The notes: generated by a model from the sequence alone, not told the origin. A stretch of 64,000 bases of DNA from Nymphalis io (GCF_905147045.1 NC_065911.1:3100001-3164000); one strand, 5' to 3'. Positions 36,479-50,076 are shown, counted from the stretch's first letter. Translations and numbers: made by a program.

Positions 36479-38739
36479 TGCATGCAAAACATCGCACGAC
36501 CGCCGTAATGTAATAAGACACATTTTTCTTTCACAAAAACATATGTTCTTAATGGTGTTAGAAAATTGATGTGAGTTCAACGAGGCGCACGCAGGGATGA
36601 TGCTCTACTTCGTGTACGTTATAATACATTCATGCTTTTTTAATATTATTGGAGTGAAATTTCTATTGGCGCGATGACTGTAAAATTTTAATGTTTGTAG
36701 TGTAACATTTTTATATGTAACGTATGTGTGAAACGTTTCTGATCTAAGAAGGTTTTGATTGTATTAAGTTGCATATGCTTATTTTTTTATGATACTTTCG
36801 AACTCTTGTAATATAAATCAAAAATAGTCCCTTTTGATTTTTAAGTAAAGCTGTTGTCGGTATTTTTTTAACTAAGCTAACCGTAAGTTAAAGGTATTGC
36901 ATATAAATAACCTTTCATATATACTTTAACTACCGTGCTATCGTTAAATAATAAAATATCTCCATGTACCTACTTACTTAAATAATTATTTCAAAATCTT
37001 TAATGGGTAGTAATTTCTATTAATCACTCTAAATTTTGATATAAAAGCTACATACATAGAGAATACAAGTCTAATACCTGGCAATACATTGATAATGATT
37101 ATGTAACTTAGCTACAAAATCAATAGCTTCAATAAACTCAAAGATCATATCTTTTGTTTTAACTAGAGCTAACATTATCATTAAGCATTTATCATCATCA
37201 AATCAGAACAATAGCTAACAAGAATACAATATCTCACAAACCACTATAAGGATTTAAGTGAAGGTTAAATTCCGCTACAGAAAATAAATAAACATTATCT
37301 ATGTCAATCGGTTTTAGTTGTAAGAACAATCATATTTCATTAATAACTTGGTGTTCAAAATCCTAGTAATATTATAAGCAGGTAATTTTGTTTGTTTGTT
37401 TTTTGCTAATTACTCATGAATTATTTTTTATTGATTTAGAGTTTTAACTATAACTTCACTAGTAGCTTATATTTGCAGGATAGTTATATTGATCTTATTG
37501 GTGTACAGTATATAGTAATAGATGTTAATGCGATACTGTTTGAGTTACTTATAATATTATTATTTAACAAAAAACTTGCAATAACAACTATGAAACCATA
37601 CGCAGATAACACAAGTATCAAATATTAATGAACTTTTACGCATTTGAAGTCCAAAATAATTTATGATTCGATGAGTTATCGCGGCTTTTAAAAATAAACT
37701 TCATTTAGCTATCTAGGTTTTATCATAAGGGTATCCTGTTAAAGTTTTTCGACGGTTTTAAATATAATCGACATTCCAATCTGACAAGTTCCCACAATTC
37801 AAGCAATTATAAAATTCTATTACAATTTCAATAAATGTCACGGACATTATCTTGTTTTATTCAATACTATCTCTTACTGGCAAGCTTTTCTGGATATCAA
37901 TTAAACTTTAGCAATGTTTTTATATTATATGACTCTCATATATAGCAATATATTAAACATAATGTATAAAATGTTCATTTATCAAATTTGAATTAGTTGA
38001 TAAAATTTAAATCAAATGTCTTTTAAAATATTAGTATATGTAAAAAAAAAAATTATTTATATGAAACGAATAATAACTATGATTTGTATGTTTATATCGC
38101 TGTTGAATATCGAATAAAATATTTATATTCATGAAAAAAATTTATTTAAAAAGAAAAATAAGTTAGAAAAATTATAATAATTTCTATTATCTATAATACC
38201 TACTGCATATAATCATACAAAGGTTTCAGCATTATGTATACACAGAAAGGCATACAGATTTCATTACAACCAGACCAGTGGCTTCATACATGCTTACACA
38301 AATAAATGAACAATATTTTCCATTTCAGAAAATAGGTTTTTTCCTTATTATCGATAATAATGTCACTTACGAAGAATATTTCCGAATACAATACAACATC
38401 AGTTCCATTACTGTAAACAGCAACTATTTAAAAACAAAAAGATTGAGGTGTTTCGTTCCAAAATGTTTGAATATTTTTTGAAAGTCAATAAGTAATTGTG
38501 ACGCATCTTTATATATTATAAACAAGTAAAGCATACGTCTATACCGTTGCATTATCTAGCTGCTCATATTTTTTACCGCGCATTCTTCGTCGCTGCAAAC
38601 ATTGCATTCCTTTGACGCAAAACAAGCCAATACGAACACCACGTACTATCATCATATAAACTTTACTATTTTTGCATTTTAGTTTTAATAGGATAGAATA
38701 TTTTAATTGATATTAATTTAATGATTTTTTTCAATGATT
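36479..38739. other. Non-coding AT-rich stretch
   Basis: Very AT-rich, no repeat family or gene recognised. The 67-codon frame at 38278-38481 has no recognisable domain. Confidence 0.5.
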
Positions 38740-38805
38740 AGCCGAGACAGTTCAGTTGTTAGACCACGTGAATCTTAATCGCGGGTTCAAAAACAGGCAA
38801 TCACA
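38740..38805 (+). mobile_element. SINE family B head fragment
   Basis: GCCGAGACAGTTCAGTTG, GTGAATCTTAATCG and GGGTTCAAAAAC match a B head. The body is missing. Confidence 0.55.
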
Positions 38806-39018
38806 ACTAAACCGTCCTCAGTTCACTATGCCCTAGGTCTTCTCTAACATGAACCTTTACTTTCCATTTGTAGCAACCCTTCTTATCTCATCATCCCATC
38901 TTTTTTGTATGGTCTTGCTCTTATTCTTTTACCGTATTTATGATACGAGTCTGTTATTTGGCTCCAATTTTTTGTACTTCCTTTGTGGCCAGTCTATCTC
39001 CATTTTAGTTTGATTATC

Positions 39019-39330
39019 AGTACAGTACAGTAACAGCCTGTTAATATCCCACTGCTGGGCTAAGGCCTCCTCTCCCTTTCGAGGAGAAGGCTTGGAGCTT
39101 ATTCCACCACGCTGCTCCAATGCGGGTTGCTAGATTACACATGTGGCACAATTTCAATGAAATTAGACACATGCAGGTTTCCTCACGATGTTTCCCTTCA
39201 CCGTTAAGCACGAGATGAATTATAAACACAAATTAAATACATGAAAATACAGTGGTGCTTGCCTGGGTTTGAACACACGATCATCGGTTAAGATTCACGC
39301 GTTCTAACCACTAGGCCATCTGGTTTTTTT
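39019..39330 (-). mobile_element. SINE family B, full length
   Basis: Complete reversed copy. It has the 3' tail GTACAGTACAGTAACAGCCT, CCCACTGCTGGGCTAAGG, the body and the head GGTTTGAACACACGATCATC ending in ACCACTAGGCCATCTGG. Two open frames within it (60 and 62 codons) are read-throughs of the SINE. Confidence 0.88.
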
Positions 39331-39435
39331 TTTGTTTATCCTTAAAATCAAATTTGTTATCTAGTTTTTATAACCCGTTCTTTCATTATTATACCAACGT
39401 ATTGTTTTTTTATTCCTAGGATGACAAGTAAAATT

Positions 39436-39495
39436 AAGTAACAGCCGTGAATGTCTCACTGCTGGGCTAAGGCTTCCTCTTCTCTTGAGGAACTT
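39436..39495 (-). mobile_element. SINE family B 3'-end fragment
   Basis: AGTAACAGCCGTGAATGTCT, then CACTGCTGGGCTAAGG, lies 100 bp from a full B copy and ends after CTCTTGAGGAAC. Confidence 0.65.
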
Positions 39496-39519
39496 ATACC
39501 GATATGTTACTATAATGCA

Positions 39520-39590
39520 AGTTGGTAAAGGGTGAGTAAGACAGTATAATTACAAAGGATATAACATTTCAAATACCAATATAAGTTACA
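39520..39590 (+). mobile_element. SINE-like family A fragment
   Basis: AAAGGGTGAGTAAGACAGTA, TAATTACAAAGGATATAACA resembles the middle of A. Confidence 0.4.
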
Positions 39591-39974
39591 GCTTATATTT
39601 ATTACAGTGCTATTCTCTCTCAAGTGAAGTTTTATCATCAGGTCTGTTGCCTTCCTCCTATATGAATTAAATTTAGTAATGAAATGGAAAATCTATTCTC
39701 CTTAGAATATATAAAATATATAAACAGCTTTCTTTGCCCAAAAAAAGTGTGTTCATGGTAGGAAGAGAATCTATTAAATTTGGGCATCCTGATACATTCT
39801 TTACAGTATTTGAAAAGCCGAATTATGTTTAATTAATTTCAATGATTTCGCATGAAGTACTTATTAGAATAGATTACTTTAATATAAACTCAAGCTCAGT
39901 TTTATATTTGAAAATAGCGATACAACAAGCGCGTTAAGATTATAATACAGTTTCTATCGAAATCATCGTAATAC

Positions 39975-40150
39975 CTACTCATCATATTTTCTACTGCCAC
40001 ACAGCTTAGTATGTATTGTGGTTTGAAGGGTGAATGAGTCAGTGTATCAACATGTTAAAAGGACAAAACATCTTAGTTCACAAGGTAGCCTATTTTTGAT
40101 GTAAGAGATGGTTAATATTTCCTACATGCCAAAGTCAATGAATGGTGTTA
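39975..40150 (+). mobile_element. SINE-like family A, degenerate
   Basis: TACTCATCATATTTTCTACT, GTTTGAAGGGTGAATGAGTC, ACATCTTAGTTCACAAGG and GATGGTTAATATTTCCTACA keep the A order. Confidence 0.6.
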
Positions 40151-40277
40151 ATGTATTTTTAAAACAAATATTGTAATTGTTGTGGCTACTTTAAAAAGCT
40201 TCACATGTTAGCTATTTTCACTAAATTGTTTTACATTTGTCATTAAAACATGTAGTAGCTACTAGTGGTCCTTAAAA

Positions 40278-40311
40278 TAAATAAATAAATAAATAAAATA
40301 AATAAATAAAC
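40278..40311. repeat. AAAT tetranucleotide repeat
   Basis: AAATAAATAAATAAATAAAT with one imperfect unit, probably the tail of an eroded retroposon. Confidence 0.8.
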
Positions 40312-43309
40312 GGTAGTGACCACGAGGTAATCCATTTGTCAGTCTGCCTACTTAGTACCGAAAAAAAATGGCGTTTTTCTTATGATGTTCTTCATCGCCA
40401 TTGAAGGTGATATTAAATTAGAAAACGAATTCAGCACAAGAAAAATCTCAGATGCTTGAATGGTTTTATACCTTTATACAAGATTGTGAATTTGATTGTG
40501 ATCGTGATTGGTGAAGATTCATGGGCCAGCTAAATAATATATTAACAGGGCAATTACCTAAACCTAAAAACTTAAACTCAGATGATTCATTAATTAAAAA
40601 CAAAACCTTAACCCAAAGGATAAGTCTTAAATATTTAATAAATACGTATAAACAAATTGCGGTCACGCCAAACCAGCTTTAGCAATAAAGGTCTATAGAT
40701 TATTAACCCTAAAAGCTTGAATATTTAAAGCAAGATGTATCAGACTTCACTTTGTAGTTCTCTATGCAGTGTATTGCTTCAATTAAGAAAAGTGAAATTT
40801 AATTGTATTAATATAAGCAATCAAGTACTAAAGCCTGAAAAAATAAATCAAAACTTATATTTTAAATTTAAAACTTCAAGATTACTCTGTCCAACACTAA
40901 GTTAAATTTACAATCAACTTAAGATTTGACGTACTTCAAGTTATCAAAATACTCTAAGGCTATTTATAGTAATTTAAAATCTTAAGGCTTGCTTCGAAAT
41001 AAGACCCCCTTAAATATGCTTTGATCCATGTAGTCTCTGAGTCCATCCAGATCCATTCTTTGAGTCGAAGACTATCTTCCATTAGAAGTTATATAGTTTT
41101 TGTTAGATTTATAAATAAGTAGATGTGATAAGTACATATCATTATAGTAAGAAGCCGCTTTATTGACTTCAAGTACCTTCCATAAAAAGCGCAGCGCGCA
41201 GTAAGAAACGACGTTGGACGGTGTTAAGCAGCAAAGAATTGCTTAAATAAATTTCATCCGACCAATCATAACCTGTACGAGATTGGATATCTACCTACAT
41301 ATAAAATTTAAAACCGTTTAATGAAAACCCATCAATGTTCCACTAAAGCCCGTCCATAAATTCCGAACACGCAGGCGGGGCCGATAGAATTTAATACAAA
41401 ATCCGCTGAAATCCGCCATATTGATATATACATTTTTTCCCCCACCGACCCCCCACCCTACATAATTGAGCGTTGTGAAAACTATCACATTGGTAAATGA
41501 CGCTCCCCTTTCCTCCCGCAGTTTTCCGACTACCCGCAATCAATAATTTGGCTGGGCAATGACTGCGATGACTTAGGCATGCGCAGTACACCCCTCCCGA
41601 GTCATCGGCAAAACCTGAACTTGACTTGACGAAAACGAAAGTTAGAGGCGAATGTTTCTATGCCATTCTTGGCATTGGGTACGCATGAAGTGCCACCTAA
41701 CGTAAGCTAGACAATATTTTGATACATTTCCGTGTCTTGAACACATTCAATGACATTCGGACACGCCTTAAAAATGTCGTCGATGACGACAAAAATGATG
41801 ACCATAAGTACAACAGTATAAAAAACGATTATTTATTGAAATCTCAATAATATAACAATAATTTTGAAATTAGAAGAATAACGGAAACCTATTTAAAATT
41901 TTCTATAGACGACGACTAAAACACTGATGCTATAGACGAACCCCATAGGAGCGAGAGAGACAGAGTTACCGGTTATTTCACAACAGATTATGAGCAGGAC
42001 TTTAATAATGATCCAACTAATTTCGATCATATATTTTTACATACAAGTAATACAGAAAAAGAAAGAGAAAAAAATAAGTTTCGTTTTTCAATTTTACAAA
42101 ATGCTGATACTTACCTATCGTGGAAACTTGATTTTCGTAGTCAGTCTGGGTATTTAGTCGCTCGTGGAGTAGAAGTTTATCTTCTGGTTAGAACTGCTTT
42201 CTATCTTCTTCTCCGACTCTTGAGATTAGTTTGTCAGATTTGGTTTTTATTATATTGTCTTTATTTATTATGTCTAGTTTATTTTTAAGCCCGTTCAATT
42301 TTATATATATATATATATTTATATTTACTCATATAAAACGTTACAGGTATAGAAATAACAAAACATTTAACTAAGTCTTAACTTTAATTTATTTTTAATT
42401 TTGTACTATTAAAGAAATCTAGAAGTCGTTTCAACAGGTAGGTAAACTTGGTTAATTTAGATTTATTTTTTGTAGATTTTTTTGGCGTAATTTTATCTTA
42501 CCTTTTTACTAATAATTTAAGGCCAATTTAAGGCACGAGTTTTTTTTTGCTTAATTTGCTTTCACCTTCCGTATAATCTGAATCGGTTGATGAAATTGGT
42601 CGAAACTTTTCCCAAAAAGTATTTGCCGAAAGTCTCAAATATCACTTAGCCTTATGCTTGGGTCCAGAGTCACTAGATTACTTGCACTATAATATATATG
42701 GAGAGTCTGCTTATAAAAATTAAAGTAAATCAATCGAAAAGTTCCAAAAATAACCAGTGTTGTTTAAATGTACTTAAAAAACTCAAATTCTTAAATTCTC
42801 TTTTCTATTGTTTCCTTATAATAACGGTTGATATAAACGTAAAACTTGTTCTATTGCGAAAAAACGTGTTTCTTTATCGTCAAATGGCGATGGCTGTTAT
42901 TTGTTTCTTTCTAAATTTCCTTTTGCTATAAAATCTTGGCTGTTTTCAGCTTCTTGCGCATTTAACTTAGTTGTTCCTGCATCTATGGTACCACGATTTC
43001 CTTCGTGTGTTTCCCATGGATTTCTTTCTTCGTGTAATTGTTGCTGGCTGCTCCTCCCGGATGGTTGTAGATGTTAATTTGCCCTTTTACAACAAATCCG
43101 AGCTGAACTGCCTTTCAGTTGCCTTAACACTAGTTTATAGTTTACTGAAATTAAACCGGTTTTCCGATCTATTGCAAGAGTTCAAGTGTTGCTGAATACT
43201 ATTGGTTAATAAATCACTTAAAATCTAAGATGAATATGTGAAAAAACTGAATATCGTCTATTGCATAAAACTATTCTTGAATGTGTCAGCGGGCGGCAGC
43301 GATGACTCT
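40312..43309. other. Non-coding stretch with CpG-richer patch 41340-41650
   Basis: 41340-41650 includes GGCATGCGCAGTAC, close to the NRF1/EWG site, and runs of C. 42720-43195 contains weak open frames without domains. No gene called. Confidence 0.4.
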
Positions 43310-43610
43310 AACGCATGCGCGTAATTTCGAAATTTTTATTAAACCAAAAGATTGGTATTTTTAAATTTTCGATTTTTTTTCTGGATTTTAGGCCGTTTGA
43401 AATTTTTTGTAATATTTTTTGATTTTTTTTTGCGCGGTTAGTTTTTTTGCGCGCGCTGCGTAGGTGGTAAACACGCGTCGTCATCAGGCTCGCTGGCCAC
43501 ACTGATGTCGGAAGGTTGCATTGCTGCTGCAATGGCCCCATCAACGGGGGGATGGGTTGCACCTCCCTTCCTGGGGTGACCCCATCCCAGTCTCCCGCGT
43601 ACACCTCGGA
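43310..43610 (-). pseudogene. GC-rich relic of an unidentified coding sequence
   Basis: On the minus strand one frame reads SEVYAGDWDGVTPGREV; a second, overlapping, gives AIAAAMQPSDISVASEPDDD then ACLPPTQRA; a third gives ARKKTNRAKKNQK. Coding-like composition spread over shifted frames suggests a broken gene, perhaps from a retroelement. I do not recognise the family. The neighbouring 43630-43797 begins TGTGTTTATT, contains GAATAAAC and ends TATCAACA, weakly LTR-like. Confidence 0.3.
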
Positions 43611-44524
43611 ATCATCAAATAATGATTTTGTGTTTATTATAAAACTCCATATATATGCCCACCCGTGCAGCCTCTAGTAGAACCTGACCGAGGAATTCAA
43701 TTTACAAATTACTCGTTCAATGTGTGAGTGTATTTTGTACGGTCGTTTAGAATAAACTATTTGCTTGTTATTAATTTCAACTGAGGTGTTATCAACACGC
43801 GATCAATACCACGAAATTTGTGTACATAAAGATTATATATACAAAATGGCACTTTCTGAGTTACATAATATATTGGCGGCCATTTCGATAAGTTTATATT
43901 AACTATAGACTTATTTATAGGAAAATCCCTTGACTTTAAGCTTTTTATTTTAAATTAAATTAATTATAATTAAGAATGACGAATCGAACCGCCTCTAAAG
44001 ATTCTCGAAAGCTGATGATCTAAAGGTGTTCCTTTCAAAACATTGTGATTCTTTTTTCTATATCTATAAGACTCATTTTCATAAGTCACATGTCTGTCTA
44101 TCACGCGTACTGTGGTCCATAACTAACCTGCCCTAACAATTTCGCACTTATTGGGTTAGATGGACCGATGGCGATTGTTAACATGTCGATTAAAGGTATA
44201 AAGTTCAATTCCAGTCATTTTTACATATAATAAATTATTGTATAGATGAAATCCTTTAATTTGGCCGGTTTATAACTGGTTTACGTTTTTCTTGTGCAAT
44301 TTTATTACGTCACACTAACTTATGTTAGGAAAATTATTGTATATGGGACAATATTTAATATATATATAAATTTAAATCACATAAGACGAAAATTTTAGTT
44401 AATAAGGCGTATTAACAAAAGGTTATATAGGTTAAAAAAGTATGGAGTCGGTATTCATTGAGTTCAGGATTAATAATAATTAAATTGTGTTTAATTATCT
44501 GTGTAATTTAAAATTGATGAACTA

Positions 44525-44640
44525 CTACGTTTCTTGCCGGTTTTTCACACACAATCTACACTCTGAACCGGTAGTAGCTTTTATATTTAATTTAATCTTG
44601 TAAATTATGAATGAATAAAGTCTATTTTGATTTGATTTGA
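44525..44640 (+). mobile_element. Non-LTR retrotransposon 3' end with TTTGA tail
   Basis: A CTTGCCGGTTTTTCACAC stretch is followed by CTGAACCGGTAGTAG and then GAATAAAGTCTATTTTGATT with a short TTTGA repeat. This matches my recollection of the 3' untranslated end of common lepidopteran LINEs. No coding remnant is visible upstream. Confidence 0.5.
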
Positions 44641-45499
44641 ATAAACAATAGCTGAGGTGATTTCTTAAAGCATCATCATGCTATATCAACTTTTAAGATA
44701 TATTTAATATATAAAGCTAATAACATATTATATTTAATAAAATCAATACGTTAAGAAATTAAATTTTTAATTTTTTTTTAACAAACCCCCGGATCAACTT
44801 CGCCCTTAGAATCTTGGTACAATCATAAACGAGTGCTTAAATCGTGGGATACCTATATATCTGTACAATTACATACGCTTATATATTATGTACAGTATTC
44901 ATATACTAAATAGCTTTTAATTGATTTACTTTTGGAACAATTTTTTGTATCCAATGTAAAAATTACGTTTTGTATGATGTATTTATATAATAAATAACAG
45001 ATATGTAACGATTACTCGTTTTCGTGTATTTTTTTATAATAATATTTATTTTCCACAATTACTTTTTATAATATAATGCATAAAAATCATTATCATCAGA
45101 TAATTCGTACATTAAAGTATGATGCCGGGGGCCCATTCATTTGTGTATTACTGATAATCCTGGATCAATGGTTCAAATTTCTATTTGTCTTTATTAATAC
45201 TGGCTTTATAAGTGCGGCAGTTTTGTTCCTGAGTATTTAATTGACTCTTTACTCTTTAGTAAATTTTTTTGTGAATAATTCGTTCAATTGTAGTAAGCTC
45301 TGTGATTTTATACAACTACAAAATATGTACATACATAGTCCTATAGTTAAAGTCTTAATATTAGAAAGAAATATATTTTTCAAAAATTAAATTTTTAAGA
45401 ATATTGTCATGACAATTTTTTACTATTTTGTTAGCTATTTATTTATATTATAATATTTTATAATGACAATTTGATACTAAAAGCATTAATAATCTGTTC

Positions 45500-45842
45500 A
45501 TAATTATAATGCGTCAATGTCGGAAGATTATCTTTCCAATTGTTCTCGATGTTTCGTTGAGCCTCGTGAAAATATACGAATATTAACTGTTTCATTTGCG
45601 CTTATTAAGCCTTATGTGCTGACCCGGAACAGTAACCATCGTGAAAATACCATGTCGAATAAGATTATATACACATATGCTACAGTCGTAGAACACATTC
45701 GAAATTTAAAAATAATTTATTTCGTCATGAATTTGAAATGCGTCAATGGCGTTCTTTTTTATTTTATTTGTTATTTAATTGTATACATACAAATTACACA
45801 GTCGTGGAACCTATTCGAAATTTAAAAAATATTTTGTGTTTA
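45500..45842 (+). repeat. Imperfect direct repeats
   Basis: CAGTCGTAGAACACATTCGA with AATTTAAAAATAATTT (45682 on) recurs as CAGTCGTGGAACCTATTCGA with AATTTAAAAAATATTT (45799 on). ATGCGTCAATG also occurs at 45510 and 45739. The open frames across this area look incidental. Confidence 0.5.
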
Positions 45843-45991
45843 TTAATATGAGCGCTATGTTAAAACGAAATAAGCGTTTTTTTTTTGGCAGTTTTGTTTT
45901 TAAGTTTTTGTTTTTACATAATAACGCTGTTTCAACTGTTGAACTGATCTTCTATGTATTTTGTAAATATGTCGAGTTTTATTATGTATGA

Positions 45992-48900
45992 CCGATTTCG
46001 ATATCCGATTATCACATGAACAAAGTTTATCACTTTCGTTGTATTTTTTATTCTGTGATTTTTATGTGAAATAAGCATATAAGTTAAGTATATATTATGC
46101 AAATAACTACCAGGCCACGTCTGTGTTGGAAGTAACGGATAATTTCTTTCATGGGTTCCGCAATTTTGAAAATCATTTAATATAAAAGCAATATAATATA
46201 CTTTATAAATCTGTTCCATATTCAAAATGCTTGACAAATATTTGAAAGAATATAACTCTAAATTCAAATGAGTAATATATCGTGATATCGTGTTATAACA
46301 AATTTAACCTTATTAACGGTGCGATTTGGTTGAAATTCGTTAATCATCAGAATTCGTTTGAGAACTAAATTACTCGTAAACTATTTTTCTACAAGTAAAC
46401 AATTTTTTTAAGCTCTTGTCAGCTTAACATGTCCTCTTTCATATTTATAAAAGTATTTTAAGTAAATAATCAAATGAAATAGATATAATTTTTTTATTTT
46501 TAACCATACTATAATTTACTTACAGGCTTGTAATTTTTGGATTAAATATATTTATTAAAATATACTTTGAAGAAATAAGTAAAACTTTTAATATTAATAA
46601 TTATTTAAATCATATGTTGTTAAATATGTATGTGAACGACTTACGATTCTTATGTTATGTTATTTAGAGTAATATACAGATATTTATATTATTTGAAATG
46701 AAATAAAAAGTTAACACAACAAATCTTATTGCTGAAAAGAGGTTGATTATATGTCAACCTTCCTAACCATAAACTTATAAAGCTCCTATACAATCTTCAA
46801 TCGTGTAAATATTTTTAAAGAATTTAAAATATTAGGAATATATTTTTTTAATTGCCTTCGTTCCTATTGAGTTCAAGCGTTGGTTACTGGTGAAATTGTC
46901 TATTTAGTGATTTTTTTATTATATTGTCTATGATTATTTTAAATATATTTGATGCATATACATTGTGTTTTAACTTAATTATATGTATAGCTTAGGACAC
47001 CTTACAAACATTTGAGCCTGAATTAGCAATGCGATCCGAATTTGATATGTCTCGTGGAGTTTTTCTGTTAGTTAATGTAAACAGAAGTTTATAAGTACAA
47101 AATAGTGGTTTGTGGAATATCTGGTGGTTGGTAACCAACGAGGGTCCACCAACACCAGCGAACACTGCGATATTAAATTCAGGTCCGCGTCATTATGGAA
47201 TGTGTTGGTGCATAGATAGAAGCGGGCTATGCAGTTTTTAATTTTAGACCACGTGTCGCCATTTTGATTAAAGAATTTGCGCTTTTACAGCCGTAAGCTA
47301 TGCGTTTAAAAATTTTAATAATAATTTACTTTACCGACTGGACCGGTCGTTTATCAATAAGGCGTAATAGCAGGGAAAAACGGGTAGTATTCACCATGCT
47401 TATACACAACGTAGGGTGAAACAACAGTGCTATAGGTATCCTAGATAGTTTTTGTCTCGCCATCCCGCTCTAGCACTTGCGCAGACCCGTCATCATCATC
47501 ATGACTCCCCCCCGGGTGAGGGTGACGGGGTGCACCCCCACACATCAATATACAGCAAACAGCGTAGATAAAATAAACCCATACGAATGCATTTCTGTAT
47601 ACGTATGCAGCCACGCGTACACACACAATTGTAAAATATAAACGCACACACGTAAAAATTTATACAAAATTGAAGGCAGATAATTACATTAACATTATAT
47701 ACTATATGCACCTATATGTGTATACGTGGGTGGTTTTCGGAAAATGGAAAATGTTTTTCGGGTGATTTTTCAGACGAAATTTTCTGTCGATACGCGATTT
47801 AAATGCCGGTGTCGGAGCTTTCGGCTGTAACATTTTATTGCGTTCGTTTTTTTTAAAGTGCAAAATTGATGAACGTTTTTGTTCGCGTTTATTTGAAAGG
47901 CGGTTGGCGAGTGATTAAAATGGAACGGAACGTTGAAAAGACACACTTATCGATATTAGATAGTTTTTAAACGTATAACGTTATTACACACCTACTATGC
48001 CCGAGGGATCAATACCCCAGCCTCATGGAATTCATTTAAATAATTCTCTTTGTTTCCGCGTGATACAGATAAAAAATAGGGTTGTTGAGTTTTTTATTTG
48101 TTTTTATATTTAATTACTGTTATAATATCTCACACTTATGCAACATAGCTGTTTATTTATTTAATATCCACATCAAGTAATTTTGTGATAATATATAATA
48201 CGCCATTAATTTTATTTTATTTTTTTGTTATTAGCAGTCCAATTAATATATAATATTATTTTGAGTTCATTAGTTAAAAAAGAACAAAGAAATACTCAAG
48301 TTATATAATTTCCTTTCCAATTATGCGTAATGTAAAAAATTGAATGTTGTTTTTAATTAAATTCCGCCATTAATTAAAATAAATTCTACAGCCAATATAA
48401 ACTGACGGTCACGCACTGAAACGACCATCGTGACCACAGTAACTAACGCTTTAAAGAGTTATTGGACTAAAATACACATACAAATACTGACAATAAAGGG
48501 AATTGTTTTCAGGACAACAGATTAAAAATAATCTATATTATATTCGAGTACTTTTAAATCATCATTTAATGTGTATTCATAATGTTTAATCTGTTGTAAA
48601 ATTAAGATTGGCATATCATGACTGAGGAAAACACAGGCATGAAATTATATTAATATATTCTTATATAAATAATAAATTACAAAAACAATTATTTGCATGT
48701 AATATTCCTGTACTTTTGTTGGTTTTATCATTTCCAAAATGGTAACGCTAGACGCAACTAAAAGATAAGTTTTGTTTAGGGGTTATTAGTTAAGCAATGC
48801 TTGGTCTATTTCTCACACATGTAAATACTGATGATAGAAAGAGAGAAAAAACAATTAAGCAAACATTTATAAGGACTTAAATTATATCTATATAGTATCA

Positions 48901-49689
48901 AGGCTCACTTTTTTATCAAACATATTAATTATCAATAAAATTATAATTATGAATGAATATCGATGAAACTTTTGCATTATTATAAATCAAATACTACATT
49001 GGAATACTCGTTATAAAATTTTATTTATTTTCATTCATAATTTTTAGCCGCTTCGAAAATTATCTCATACGAACAGACAGACAAAAAACAAAAAGGATTG
49101 TTTAGGTTTTTGGAAAGTGATAATAGAGCATAATATTGATAGGAAAGATAGTTTCCATGGCTCTCAAATCGTATGCACTTTATTTGACGCGTATGTCGCG
49201 GTGGTCGCAGACAGGGTCTGTCAATCCAATGAATATATAATAATATGGCTCTCGTTCTCACTTTAAATCCCTTCGTCAAATAAATATATACCGGTATTAT
49301 CTGCAGCCTCTCTCTTTACTTCGTTCTTTGTGTGTATAAAACTGAATGGCATGAAAAAAAATGCAAACAGGTTCAAGTCAGGTCGATTTTTAAGGTTAAT
49401 TTAAATTGTCATTATTCAATATTTCTTATATCTCTTTACTCTAGTTCTGTGTCTATACAGAAGTTTCTTTCTTTCCATTTAGAAATTTTTAAGTTTATAA
49501 TTTGTTATGCTATTAGTTATATTTTTATTATGTAAATAGCTTACGTAAATGTAAAATTTGTGTAGTATTTACATAATAATTACATAACTAAATAATTGAG
49601 CGTGGGTCAGTCTGCGGTCAAAATAGTTGCAAGCTCCGTAGCGAAGTGTTTGTGGCTCAGCTACCTAAGTTATATACGAAAATCAAACG
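45992..49689. other. Non-coding stretch with GC patches
   Basis: The GC patch 47455-47540 (GTCATCATCATCATGACTCC, CCCCCCGGGTGAGGGTGACG) and the patch 47730-47940 are unexplained. MITE H lies at 48766. No gene recognised. Confidence 0.4.
48766..48876. mobile_element. MITE family H
   Basis: GGTTATTAGTTAAGCAATGC and ACTGATGATAGAAAGAGAGA parallel TGATTAGTTAAACAATGCTG and AATGATAGAAAGAGCGAGAA of the 24743 copy at matching spacing. The left TTATAAAC end is eroded. Confidence 0.5.
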
Positions 49690-49745
49690 CCGTTATAGCT
49701 CAGAAGTGGCGATTACACTATAGTATGGGATTCGAATAAAAATTC
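49690..49745 (+). mobile_element. tRNA-like SINE head, decayed
   Basis: CGTTATAGCTCAGAAGTGG is a good box A and TATGGGATTCGAAT a worn box B about 45 nt on. It is not a functional tRNA. Confidence 0.35.
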
Positions 49746-49839
49746 AATAATTAGTTTGTGTAAAGCAAAACTTCATATTTAATTTTATCGTTTGATAATT
49801 TGTTTTTGTTTTCATGCGTTATCAGCAGAATTAGTAAAG

Positions 49840-50022
49840 CAGCATATTGATATCCCACAGTTGGGCTAAGGTTTTATGTTCTTTGGAGGAGGATGCTTGG
49901 GACACATTTCTTTTTAATGTTTTCCTTCACCAATCAAGAGACGAAATTATGCGCGTATTAAATACCTAAAAATATAGTGCCGAGTTTGAACCTGCAATTT
50001 TCTAACCACTAAGCCAGGGCTC
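49840..50022 (-). mobile_element. SINE family B, degenerate, just downstream of the protease gene
   Basis: CCCACAGTTGGGCTAAGG, TTTTCCTTCACCAATCAAGA and TTTCTAACCACTAAGCC keep the B order. A large middle part is deleted. It lies about 200 bp past the protease stop codon in the same orientation. Confidence 0.65.
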
Positions 50023-50070
50023 TATATTTCATACTATATATATGTTAAAATTACTTGCATTCAATTTGTA

Positions 50071-50076
50071 TTTAAT
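50071..50076 (-). promoter_or_regulatory. Possible variant poly(A) signal (ATTAAA) of the protease gene
   Basis: ATTAAA on the minus strand lies about 140 nt past the protease stop codon. I see no AATAAA between them. A weak call from motif and position alone. Confidence 0.3.

Noticed and set aside
45932..46267. A 111-codon minus-strand open frame
   Set aside because: AT-driven composition, no motif, and overlapping frames on the other strand; treated as chance.
47441..47711. Two overlapping minus-strand frames of about 70 codons
   Set aside because: A Cys/Tyr/Ile-rich product and a polyhistidine/aspartate stretch from an ATC repeat; no domain.
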